Shown here in pieces: positions 12,467 through 29,642 of a DNA stretch of 64,000 bases. The DNA lies in contig OZ024792.1 in assembly GCA_964017065.1 (NCBI GenBank), positions 2,785,754-2,849,753 of the forward strand, written 5' to 3'. This stretch comes from Haliclona indistincta. Its lineage: Eukaryota; Porifera; Demospongiae; Haplosclerida; Chalinidae. Below the pieces are notes generated by a model, which worked only from the letters and a program-made list of their open reading frames with translations, was not told the origin of the DNA and did no database searches. Position numbers and translations under genes: made by a program. Numbering within the stretch: position 1 is the first letter of the stretch; the number at the start of each line of letters is the position of its first letter.

Positions 12467-12470
<4 letters not shown>
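11832..12470 (+). CDS. MOCS2: Molybdopterin synthase small subunit (MoaD type), MOCS2A
   Basis: Exons from 11832 (MASVQ), about 11909-12031 and about 12348-12470. The product is about 80 aa. It begins VKLLFFAKSRDLAGI (the first beta strand and helix of the MoaD fold) and has ENFPS, LLAVNQEYV and LKEGDEVALIPPISGG. It ends exactly in Gly-Gly, the C-terminus that is adenylated and thiocarboxylated by MOCS3 and supplies sulfur to make molybdopterin from cPMP. The TGA stop is at 12468-12470. An ATG at 12467-12469 overlaps it (ATGA) and opens a frame that stays open into the MoaE exons. The mRNA is therefore probably bicistronic, as MOCS2 is in mammals. Confidence 0.85.
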
Positions 12471-13406
<936 letters not shown>

Positions 13407-13652
13407 TCAATTGTAGTAAAAAACCATAATCCACAGGAACGTAAATTTCATGCCTAGTGCCGTGAAATACATGAGGAAATGCATAACACTACCACAATGT
13501 ACTGAATGTATGAATGTACTGAACAAGAGTGCATTTGCGCACAATCACGAGTCCCGCCCACATTGACGAGTGTATGTAGTCGCCATCTTGCTATAAGAGT
13601 TCTGGAGCTTCAGTTCAGCCTGCGCTTGGGAGTAGCCGTGCTTGCGTCCAAG

Positions 13653-19586
<5,934 letters not shown>

Positions 19587-19869
19587 ATTCAGGTTGTTTT
19601 TATTTATTTTTTGAGTAGTTAATACTTAATAGTGATAAGTGATATGATACATAATAATGAATAATGTGAACTATGAATAACTAGTACTGTTTAAAGAGAG
19701 CAGAAAAAGCACATACAGGAGTTAAATTTCAAGCAACAACCTATTAAAAATAAGAAAGAAATTTTTAAATACGAGTTACACATTAAAAAGAAGATATCTT
19801 GAAACCGAAATGTATAGATGCTCTCACTACGCACTCGCTATTCCATTGGTTTCCATGGTGATCTAAATC

Positions 19870-21409
19870 TCATTGTCTAACTGTAATAGTTAATAGTATA
19901 CCTGGTTTCAGTTTCTTCCAAAGTAAAACCAAAACTGTAACCAGCAGCACAGCAGCAACCAGTACTACCACCACTATGACAGCTAGGATGCTCAAAGTGA
20001 TTATGACTGTGTTCAGTGAAGAATCAGTTGGAGTACTGGAGTCAATTGGGGTAGGGTTACCAAACACCACCTGTGTACTGCTGATTTCTTGCCGTGCCGT
20101 CATCATTGATGATCTTGAGATAGAGTCAACTATAAAATGCGTTTTCAACATTCTGTAGTGAATAATAATTGTTATGTATACCTGAAGAGAATATCTGCCG
20201 ACTAGCCATGGATGAGGTTGATAGACCAATAATACCTGTAGCTATGAACAATATGCAGGGCTTGCACTTTCACCGCCATTACGCACGGCCAATATTTTTC
20301 ATGCGATAATGTGATGAAATCGTCCATAAAATCATTCAAGCTTAGACATCATACACTACTCATGCCTCAATCCTGCTGAATCAGCCTCACAACCACATCT
20401 CTTCTGCTAACAGATTATGTTTCGTCAATGACTTACATGTACTGGGAGCAGAAAAATTATCAGAAAGAGATGCAAGTTGACCAGGTCCAGCCTGGTTAAT
20501 AGCCACCACAGTTATCATGATGTAGGTAGTCCCTTGAACTGGCTGGTACCATAAAGTAGAGTGTTCAGTGTACAGCTGTTCACTCTCTCCATCAGTAGTT
20601 TTTATAGTGACATAGTAGTTAAAAATTGGTACCCCCTCTAAAGTAAAGGGAGGACTCCAGGAGATGAGGAAGATAGTAGAGTTGACAAAGGTCACAGTGA
20701 GGTTACTCACTGAGTTTAAGATGCCTATAAGTTGTAACATTATCTAATATCTTATACAAACACATGTGACTCTATCTTCTCATACCTTGTACTAGTAGCA
20801 GTGCAGATGCACTAACATTGGTACATGTAACTGTGCTTTCAAAGCTGATAGCAGTACATGTGATATTGGTGGCATTGTCTGTAGAAGATATTTTTATACT
20901 CAGCATTGATCTACGTAGTTCTCCGTCCTCTTTCACTGTATTTATAGATATTTCTTCTGTGTTGTCTATTTGTACTCCATTAGCTTCCCAGCGAAAAGCT
21001 TGTGCAACAGCAGTGCATGAAAAATTAGCTACTCCATTGACTGAGACATTGACAGGTCTAGGAGGATTTGTGATTTCTGAAAAAAACAGAAATTTATTGC
21101 TTCATTATACATCACATCAGTTGTATAAAATCTTCTTCTGTGTTGTCTGTAATGCCGGCATGCAAGCACTGTGCCTAGTAGCTTATAGTTTCAAACAGTT
21201 CTGTCACAGCATTGTTCGTGTATTCATCACGTCTCTATTAATTTTACTGTTCAAACTATGGATCAATGTGTGATTCATCTCGAGGATTTTATCCAACTTA
21301 CTTGCATGCACAACATGATGCACTTACCTGCTCCTTGGGAAATCAGCCACGTGTACAACGCCAGGCCTAATACCACGCGAGTCACGGCAGCTCCATAATC
21401 ACCAGACAT
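19870..21409 (-). CDS. Receptor A: Ig + FN3 type I membrane protein, short tail
   Basis: Exons on the minus strand: signal peptide (21409 to about 21330; MSGDYGAAVTRVVLGLALY); Ig-like exon about 21077-20794 with NFSCTAVAQAFRWEANGVQ and SSTDNATNITCTAI (C, W, C of an Ig fold); FN3 exon about 20725-20439 with LISWSPPFTLEGVPI; a small stalk exon near 20190; and a stalk/TM exon (about 20150-19900) with a long Val/Leu helix ending VLLWKKLKPG. Read through, the tail stops after about a dozen residues (stop at 19870) and has no tyrosine; a splice to an unseen tail exon cannot be excluded (GTATAC follows LKPG). N-glycosylation sequons are frequent. Same architecture as the other receptors here. Divergent partner of B. 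Confidence 0.78.
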
Positions 21410-21611
21410 GGCATTGATTCGATCCGCTCTAGATCTGATTTACTGCTTCCTTTTATGTTCATTCAGGATATGTATACGTCATTAGCTTATCATCGAGGTC
21501 GAGGGCAAGGTGCAACAAGCCGCTTGCCCTTCGCGTTGCCGTTTGCCCGCTCGTCACACAATTTTTTTACATCGACTTGCCCCAAAAAATTGTATTCTCA
21601 AACGTCCCAAG
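21410..21611. promoter_or_regulatory. Bidirectional promoter of receptors A and B
   Basis: 202 bp between the A and B start codons. Contains GGTCGAGGGCAAGGTGCAAC and a nearby inverted TTGCCC. The region is duplicated almost intact at 35235-35423. Confidence 0.55.
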
Positions 21612-22290
21612 ATGCCCTCGATTCGAAGAGCAGTTATCCAGTTTGTGTTAGTTAGTAAGATTTTTACATTCATCGCAGCTCAAGAACCAGGTAAGAATTT
21701 ATTTGTATTTCCGCTACTGAATCATCTGCTGCTTTTATTTGCAAGAAATCGTAATTTCTCCAAGACCTGTGAACTCTTCAGTCAATGGTGTAGCTGAGTT
21801 TACTTGTACTGGTGTTGCAATCAGTATTGTTTGGAAAGCTAACGAAGTGCAACTAGATGCTAGTGAAAGAATTTTCATAGGTACAACAGCAGTAAGTGAG
21901 GAAATACGCATTTCAACATTGAGAATGACATACTGCGGACAATGCTGCAAACATAACGTGTGTTGCCATCAGTTTGACTCCACCTTCAATTGTTATTAGT
22001 GACTCAACACTACTGTTAGTGCAAGGTATCAGACTATAATATCATACCGTCGATAGCATGCAACTGTGAATGAATGCGCAGGCTTGTTGGAGTCAGTCAA
22101 TGACTTGAATTTGACCATCATTATTCCCACCACTATCCTAATCTCTTGGAGTCCTCCCTTCACTCTGGAGGGGGTGCCCATCCTAGGCTACAATGTCACC
22201 ATTATCAGTAACACCACCAGCAGAGTTCAAAGGGAGAAAATGTCGGTATCAGGCAACACTACAGCAATAATATACTCCAACTAATGTTGT
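21612..22290 (+). pseudogene. Receptor B: truncated copy of B'
   Basis: Signal exon MPSIRRAVIQFVLVSKIF (21612-21690) and Ig exon (about 21746-22024) are nearly identical to B' at 35424. The Ig exon lacks 8 bases (GTATTTTC in B'), which shifts the frame before the second Ig cysteine. The FN3 exon (from about 22081) has LISWSPPFTLEGVPILGY but breaks off at about 22284, where homology to B' ends and unrelated DNA begins. No TM or tail exon follows. It is a dead partial duplicate. Confidence 0.85.
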
Positions 22291-22649
22291 GTTCCACTCG
22301 TAATGATCCATACGTGCTTTTTAATGCTTGCCTTATAAACCAATGCCTGGGTCGCTTGTGGAGCGAGATTTACAGCCAAACGCAACATGTAAGTACCATC
22401 TTTGACCGCCAAAGGGTGTAACTTGCACGTGGAGCTAGGCACGCCTACCTAGGCTGCCACGCGATTAATGAGGTGAGAGTTCACGCCGAAGGCGTTACAG
22501 TTGTTTGCGAAGATTTTGCTAACGGAAGCGAAAGCGGAAGTATGACGTCGGCCAATCAAACGCACGTAACTGAAGCTGTACACGTGACGAAAAGTGAATT
22601 TGATTGGCCAGCGTCACACTTCCGCTTTTGACATCGATACGGTGTAATA
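22291..22649. other. Unassigned DNA with an inverted ETS/CCAAT module pair
   Basis: No gene recognised. At 22524-22554 and inverted at 22598-22628 lies a module AAGCGGAAGTNTGACG followed by GCCAATCAAA. A closely related module sits in the C/F promoter at 42908-42938. Confidence 0.5.
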
Positions 22650-23537
22650 ACGGAGATATGTGTTCCCCCTGATTTTCTGTTCCCCCGAACAGATATCTCC
22701 AGCCACGCCCTCGGAGATATGTGTTCCCCCAGATGAACTAGCAGTGATATCTGTTCCCCCTCACGCGGATATGTGTTTCCCCGATGATATGTGTTTCCCA
22801 CTCGCTCGCACGCGTATTCATGCGTGAGTACTAGCTCATCGTAGACTACACACAGGAGAGACTTCGATTGCACGGCGAATGACTGCTCTAAACTATAGTA
22901 TAGTGATCTAGAGCATTTTGGCTTTCAATGGTAGCTTTGTGATGCCCTCTCACTTGCACTAGTGACTGCTGATCGATCTTGTGCATGTATTACCTCAATT
23001 AGTTTATTAATGCATGCAGAGCGGCTGTTTCAAGCAGTATAGATATCTCTAATCATGGAGGTGTATGCTCTGATGATCAAGGCCTATTAAAAATATAGTC
23101 ATAATAAATTCAGTTAATAAACATAGCTATAAAATTAATGCAAATCTTATTTCGTTGCAGAGAATGTCTCTTGCAGTAGTAGTAGCAGTAGCAAATGTGC
23201 TGACAAGTGACGTCACCATTGACTACGTATTTGCAGAGTTGACAAGTAGTCATGTGTAGATTGATCTCATCTGGCTATAAAATTTATTATTCAGACTAGG
23301 TATACTTGCAATTCCTCAGTGCAATGGCCATATCGATGGAGGAAGAGAACTACACTTGTCCTGATAAAATAGCATACCAGATTGTTTGTGAGACGAGCAA
23401 TTCGTGCGCGTGTGCTAATTTGCTGGGAACAGATAACACTGCGTTTTAATTCATCAGGGGAAACACATATCTCCGAGGGCGTGGCTGGAGATATCTGTTC
23501 GGGGGAACAGAAAATCTGGGGGAACACATATCTCCGT
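22650..23537. mobile_element. TIR element (MITE-like), 888 bp
   Basis: Left end ACGGAGATATGTGTTCCCCC; the right end is its reverse complement. The arms pair over about 95 bases (22650-22745 with 23443-23537), with only a few mismatches and small gaps. TA dinucleotides flank both ends (22648-22649, 23538-23539), as expected for Tc1/mariner-type targeting. No transposase is visible. The internal part repeats GATATGTGTT(C/T)CCC several times near the left end. Confidence 0.85.
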
Positions 23538-23539
23538 TA

Positions 23540-23975
23540 CAAAGGCAATCAACTGTAAGCGCGCGCCTCATTATACGCGGTGTGCATGACGTCACAGTGA
23601 ATTACCGTAAATGAAATTTTGAAATAAAATGAATAATAAGTGATCCGGCACGCAGCGCACTTTACTGCTGGATTTAGAATTATAAGTGTTCTGTCTTTCT
23701 GTTCAAAGATTCTCTGTCGAGCCACTCTGAAGGTTCTCTTATCCCTCCGTTGTGAATTCGAGGAGCCGCTAGTTCAGGAAGGATTGCAGTAAAAAAGAAT
23801 TGACGAATGCGTAGCATTGGGATAATGGATGCTGCCACCATTCACCAAAAATAGCACTACGGGTGCACTTGCTTGAAGTAATGAAGACCGGCGCATCTTC
23901 TACATTAGCAAACGGAGGGCCACACGAAGAGATTTTTTGAATATCGACTCGTATTGCAGTTTTATGCTCGAGAAC
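23540..23975. other. Unassigned intergenic DNA
   Basis: GC-richer, with short frames only. No homology recognised. Confidence 0.35.
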
Positions 23976-24885
23976 TGTCACGGAATTTTGGGTCCGCGGA
24001 AATTTTGGTCCGGCGGACTAAAATTACTTTTTTTTTTAATAAATATTTTTTTGAGAAAAAACAAACAAGTCAAATAATTCCATCCACTCTTGAAATTACC
24101 GGTAAAATGGTCCGCTCGGACTAATTTTTCCTGGAAAAATCGGTCCGACTCTGAAATATTTGGTTCGGGTGCGGACCAAAATTACCGGCCAATTTTTCCA
24201 GTGCTACCATCAACAACTGCTGCTGTTAACTTTGGCTGACAGAGGTTCGACCAATCAGAAGATGTTGTCGTCTGTAATAGTAGCTAGCCTACAGAGTAAC
24301 GCTCATTGCCAGCACATTTTATCCTCGCACGCGCACTCGGTCGCCAGCGTGGTAAGACGCCGATTCACCATGGACGTCGATTCACCAGACGTCGATTCAC
24401 CATGGAGCAAGCGATGACAGGGACTGTCAGGAAATCAAATGGAAGTGACGACTAGGAGGATGAACATCTTGTTAAACTCGCCTTTCAGTATGTCACCAAT
24501 CAGGGGGGATACAGCCGATGGTAGAGAGAGGACAATAAGACGGAAGGCAAATAGACTAAGTGAGAAATTGTTGGAGGAGAACATTTTTTTACAAGCATAA
24601 GATTGAAGTTTCAGCAGTCTGACATGAGGCATCGTCTTCGACAGTGAAGCGCTTGCCTCCGATCTAGCTCAGTATGGACATTATTCACCGTAGAATTGTC
24701 TGAGAGCGCTTACAACGTGCATTACAGCAGAATGTCTTGATCGCCATGGTCGGACCATTTTTTCCAGAGGAGGACCAATTTTACCGGTAATTTTGGTCCG
24801 CCGGACCAAAATTTCCACGGTAAAATTGGTCCGCCCGGACCGATTTCACCCGGACCAAAAATCCAGGGACAGGCCTTCGAGAGAA
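23976..24885. mobile_element. TIR/foldback element rich in GGTCCG repeats
   Basis: The ends carry inverted copies of GAAATTTTGGTCCGGCGGAC (about 24000 and, inverted, 24792-24813). Extra GGTCCG(C/G) boxes lie on both sides (24108-24180 and 24749-24855). About 0.9 kb in all; the outer borders are approximate and no target duplication was identified. No transposase seen. Confidence 0.65.
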
Positions 24886-24889
24886 TTTC

Positions 24890-25212
24890 GCTGGACCTAC
24901 CAAGCTGTTTTGTAGTACAAACGAACTCACTAGCTGTAAGGCAGTCAGCTGTAAACTGTTTTGTCTTTAGAGGAGTCCAGATAGTCGGGAACAGCCATCG
25001 CGAGGTAAGCATCTCACGCCATAACTCACGAACAGAGCCTTAGAACCAACAATTTATCAATTCAGTTCTGAGCAAATAGCGGTTTCTACCTGTGTTGCTG
25101 ATATCAGCGCTTAGTTTTTAGCGTGCGATGCGCTATGCTGGCAACGGACAGATACACACACACACACAACACGACTACTGTATGCCTCGTGGCTCCGCCC
25201 ACCGAAGCATAA
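24890..25212 (-). mobile_element. SINE-like repeat with hairpin head, copy 2
   Basis: Minus-strand copy whose head CGGTGGGCGGAGCCACGAGG lies at about 25182-25203, followed by a GT run, CTAAGCGCTGATATC and GAGTTATGGCGTGAGATGCT. The order matches copy 1 in the ADAM intron. Confidence 0.6.
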
Positions 25213-25249
25213 TAAAGCAAAAACCAATGATGCAGAGAGCAGAAGAAAT

Positions 25250-25805
25250 GAGTTTGAGGGGATAATAATAAGAGCTATTAGAACCCCTAAAAAAGAAAAA
25301 CTAGGAGGAAAATTTAACGCTAACAGGTAAATGGCTACATTTAAAACAATGACAAATAACATGGAAGGAACAGGGCAAGGAAGGGTCAAATTGTGATACA
25401 AAATAGACCAAAAATATTGCTTTATTTGCTTAAAAGTAGGAACGATGTGAAGAAGAAGTGGAGCTGAACTTGTGTACCAGTTTAGCAGCTGAACCGGATC
25501 TGGTAGAAGAAGAGAAGAATGAGATGAATTTTTTGACATCAAAGCTAGGGTTGAGAAACTTGATGCATTTGACAAAAAATAAGACGTCAAACAGTTCATA
25601 AAGGAACATTAATGGGAGCAAGTTGAGGAAACCAACCTGGATTTGTAGTCAGCAGTGAAGTCATTCAAGATAAATTTAGTATCCCGCCTCTGAATTCTCT
25701 CTAAGAAAATAATCTATCTTTAATCAGGTGGGGTCTCCAGACTTGACAGCAGTAAGTAAGTTGGGATCGGACAAGCGAAAGATAGAGAAGTTTCTTGACT
25801 CTAAT
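25250..25805 (-). mobile_element. Non-LTR retrotransposon remnant, 3' RT part (interrupted)
   Basis: The minus strand reads KKLLYLSLVRSQLTYCCQVW, then RIQRRDTKFILND, LMFLYELFDVLFFVKCIKFL and FSSSTRSGSAAKLVHKFSST, with frame breaks. This is the conserved region after the catalytic RT motifs in CR1/Jockey-like elements. Its upstream half lies at 28346-28578 (KDLGIIFSSNLSWYKHY, KAYKQLGLIRRTFSS). The gap between the halves is exactly the inserted element at 25806-28345. Confidence 0.75.
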
Positions 25806-28345
25806 TTTTTTTTTTTTTTTTTTGCATATAGCAGGATATCAAAATAGCAAAAATGCTAATCATAAATAGTACCCTATAAGTTATATATTAGATAAGCCAC
25901 AGTTTTTTAAAGGAAAAAAGAGTACAACTCTCCCGAATGTCCACAGGAAGATTGTTCCACAAGGCAATGGAAGATGGGAAAAAGGAGGAGTCGTAGGAAG
26001 TAGAATGAGCTGTGGGCCTGGTCAGTAACTGACTTGAATTTCTAAGGATTCTAGGCAGCGATCTTGCATGGACAGGTGCATCAGGCATAATGATAAGACC
26101 TTTGTTAATCTTGAAAAGAGTGGTTAGCTTCAGGTACTGACGCCTCTGCGCAAGAGAAGGAACTTGGCATACACGAAGGAGATCAACATAGTTGGCCTTC
26201 CATTGTTTTGTAACAGCCTTGACTGCAAATTTTTGAACACTTTCTAGCTTGTTAATAAGATTTATCTGATGAGGGTCCCATACAACTGCCGCATATTCAA
26301 GGTGAGGTCGAACATGAGATAGGTAGAGAGTCAAGAAAGTATCGCAACCAGCATAACTGTAGAGTGATCTGTAAAGGAAACCAATTTGCCGCCTAGCTTT
26401 CATACAAATGTCATCAATTTGCAAAGACCAACTCAGAGACGAGGTTATCCATACGCCCAGATATTTGTATGAGTCAACTTTGTCTAAGGGAGAGCTGTCA
26501 ACAACAATAGGAGAGGATGGCAAGGTGGGAGAACGCTTTCTGGAGATGATCATGAATTTGCATTTTTTTAAATTAAATTTAAAAAAATTATCATTAGTCC
26601 AGACACACAAACGATCAACATCATTTTGAAGAGCAGCGAAGTCAGCACAGGAGTTAATCTGGCAATATAACATCATATCGTCTGCATAGAGTGATAAAAT
26701 ACCTGATGTGAGAGGCAACCGAGTAATATCGTTTATATAAAAGTTAAAAAGAAGCGGGCCCAACACAGATCCCTGAGGAACTCCAGATAGAACATGCCGA
26801 AGTTGAGAGGTGACACCACTAACACACACAGCTTGCATTCTGTTCAATAGATACGAAGCTATCCACTTGAGAATATATGGACTAACATTAACAGCACTCA
26901 GTTTGTCAAGAAGAGGTCTATGAGGCACGGAGTCAAAGGCCTTACTATAGTCAAAAAATACAGTACAAATCTCACGACCAGAGTCAAGTACTCGGTGCCA
27001 TTGATCCGTGACAGCCAAAAGTGCCCCAGTAGTGGATTTGCCACTTGTGAAACCCCACAGCATATCACTGAGGGGAGAACAAAGATCAAAATGATCAAGC
27101 AAAACATTTTTGATATGAGTTTCAAGGAGCTTGCTAAGCACAGATAACAGAGAAATGGGTCGAAACTTTGCTGGATCAGAAGAAACGACACCTTTGGGAA
27201 TAGGAGCCACCCGAGCCATCTTCCAATCATGAGGGAGTTCACCAAGACTGATTGAGATGTTAAACAATTGTGTTACAACAGCTGAAATGCTAACAGCAGT
27301 CATCTTGAGCATCATGGCAGAGATATCATCAGCTCCACTAGCTTTGTTACAGTCTAAGGTGCTAAGGAACATAAAAACTTCTTCTTCAGAACACAAGAGC
27401 TCATCAGGACAATCACCAGACAATGCTGAAGGTATATCTGACTGTTCAAGAACAGGTACAGCTAGATTAAAATTTTTAATGAAACAGTCATTTAGAAGCT
27501 CAGCTTTGTCCAGATTAGTAGAGGCAGTTATATCACCACAAAATAAAGTTGGAATTGAACTCTCCTTGTGATTAAGCAAACGAATTTTTTTCCAGAACTC
27601 ATTCACACCAGCAGACTCTAGATCAGCAAAGAAAGACTTCTTTTCAGCTCTCAGTTTAGCAACTACTCTATTTCGGAGTTCTCTGAATTTTGCACAATCA
27701 GCAACAGAACCTTGACGGGCCCTTTTAAAGTAGCGGTCTCTTTTCCTAATTAGTTGGATGATTTGTTTGGTAAGCCATGGTAGATTATGCCTGTCGGGCA
27801 GCACAGCGCTGGGAATACATTGCTCCATGATATCAAGGAAAACAGTTTTAAATTGAATCCAGCTAGCTTGAATATCACCAGGAACCAAAATCTGCTCAAA
27901 ATCAGTTTCACATAGAAGCTCGTTAGCCAAATCAAAATCTGCACGGTTGTATCTCCACACAGACCTGCAACAGGGAGGAACAGAGGGAACACGTGGGTAA
28001 TCCATAACAAGTGACAAACCAAGGTGATCAGAATTAGCAAGTTGTGGTAAAGTACAACATCGTGAGAAAGAATGCATGTTTGATACAAATACAAGATCAA
28101 TAAGAGAGGACTGCTGAGATGAGGAAAAATGAGTGGGTGAGTCGACAACTTGAGTAAGGGAAAAACTATACATTAAATTACACAAGTGCTGATACAAAGG
28201 ATGAGAGTTACAAAAATAATTGACATTGAAATCTCCAAGTAAAACAAAATTAGAAAAATAAGACTGGTCTAAAGTAAATAAAGTTTCACAAAGAGTATCA
28301 AAAATAATAGAAGCAGAAGATGGGGGCCTATAAAAAACACCAATA
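25806..28345 (-). mobile_element. 5'-truncated CR1/Jockey-group non-LTR retrotransposon
   Basis: Inserted on the minus strand, with a poly(A) tail visible as a T run at 25808-25823. Coding from about 28345 to a stop at 25888. It starts in the middle of an APE-type endonuclease (GVFYRPPS, LLGDFNV, SLIDLVFVSN, NSDHLGLSL), so the first half of that domain is missing. The reverse transcriptase follows with ARVAPIPKG, FRPISLLSVLSKLLE, DYSKAFDSVPH, GVPQGSVLGPLLFN and the catalytic YADDMMLY, then the usual C-terminal region with YLSHVRPHLEYAAVVWDP. The frame is open across all 800-plus codons, so the insertion is young. It cannot be fully autonomous because the 5' end is lost. Confidence 0.85.
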
Positions 28346-28578
28346 ATTGAAACAGAAGAGGAGAAAGTCCGGCGAATCAGGCCGAGTTGCTTGTAGGCCT
28401 TAGCCGAGATGATGCTGTAGTGCTTATACCAAGAGAGATTGGAAGAGAATATGATACCTAAATCTTTACAGTGATCAAGAGGAGGAACTTCTGCCTGACC
28501 AATTTGCTGGAATATCAAAGCATTCTCTTCTTTAATAGTAGTACAAACGCTGCGAGAAGCACTACTACTGTCTTGCAC
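28346..28578 (-). mobile_element. Non-LTR retrotransposon remnant, upstream half
   Basis: Reads PPLDHCKDLGIIFSSNLSW and KAYKQLGLIRRTFSSS, then passes in frame into the inserted element. It is the other half of the remnant at 25250-25805. The upstream boundary is uncertain because the segment begins within a larger RT-type coding region. Confidence 0.7.
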
Positions 28579-29256
28579 GGCTCGCTAGCTAAATGAGCAC
28601 ACGCGAGCTCGCTCGCCAATTCGTTTACGGAATTCCGTAGTTTAGATCCGTGTCATCCGTTGCAGTGACGTCTTCACGCAATATAGTTGTATGCGGACAC
28701 GTTGCATATCCACTTGTGCTGTATTATCTATGGTGTTACCCTTCAGTGTTATCACTACTCTGTTAACTGTTGTGGACCAGTGGCAGATTTTTCATTGCTA
28801 ATCTACCACTTTTGATTTCGTCAAAATAATTATTATTATAATTATTTTAAAATTAATAATATTAATAATAATGAGTAATTTTGATACCGACCCATGTGTG
28901 TGTGGGTAAAATAAGTTCATTACTCCAGATCAGTAACACAAAAATAGCATCGCCGTCCAAGTACATAAGATCCTCCATGTAATTTATGACAGCATTGGCC
29001 TCTAGATATAGTGGAGTTCTTTGGTCCATAACAGTAATAGCTCCAAAGGTAGCACTGTATTACTGCATAATTGAAATAATATTAAGAATAATTGAAGAAT
29101 AATATTAAGAATAATAAAGAATAATTGAATAGCGAAGCACGTACAATACTATAATACGAGTACTGACACAATTAGTGGCCTCATGAGGCCACTAATTGTG
29201 GCAGTACGCTGGGGCGATGAGTGTTGCATGTTTCTCGAAATGTTAATATGTATGTA
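28579..29256. other. AT-rich intergenic DNA with palindromes
   Basis: No gene. Contains a degenerate copy (28770-28826) of the outer part of the arms of the large inverted repeat at 29257-29642, and a perfect 34-bp palindrome at 29167-29200. Confidence 0.6.
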
Positions 29257-29642
29257 AAGAAAATAAAAAGATTTCTATCGAAATCAAAAGGATGTAGGGT
29301 TGTGAAATCTACCACTGGTCCACAATGTAAACTAACAAGGAACAAGCATGGAATGGTAACACGATTGACTTGCTAACAGACCATAGATCCCTACATCAGT
29401 GGCTGCTGTGGTTGGCTACAGCTAGTTCAGCTAGTTGCTGTTGACTGACGCCTGGCGTGCATTCAGCTTGTGACAAAATACTGATCTTATGTACAGCCAC
29501 TGATGTAGGGATCTATGGTCTGTTAGCAAGTCAATCGTGTTACCATTCCATGCTTGTTCCTTGTTAGTTTACATTGTGGACCAGTGGTAGATTTCACAAC
29601 CCTACATCCTTTTGATTTCGATAGAAATCTTTTTATTTTCTT
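29257..29642. repeat. Perfect inverted repeat, two 149-bp arms
   Basis: Arm 29257-29405 is the exact reverse complement of 29494-29642 by direct reading; an 88-bp spacer lies between. The arms begin AAGAAAATAAAAAGATTTCT and end ATCCCTACATCAGTGGCTG. Perfect identity over 149 bp implies a recent origin or gene conversion. The transcript of either strand would fold into a long hairpin. Confidence 0.95.

Noticed and set aside
25111..25599. 162-codon hydrophobic minus-strand frame
   Set aside because: It overlaps the RT remnant and the SINE-like repeat in a different frame; its hydrophobicity comes from AT-rich decay.
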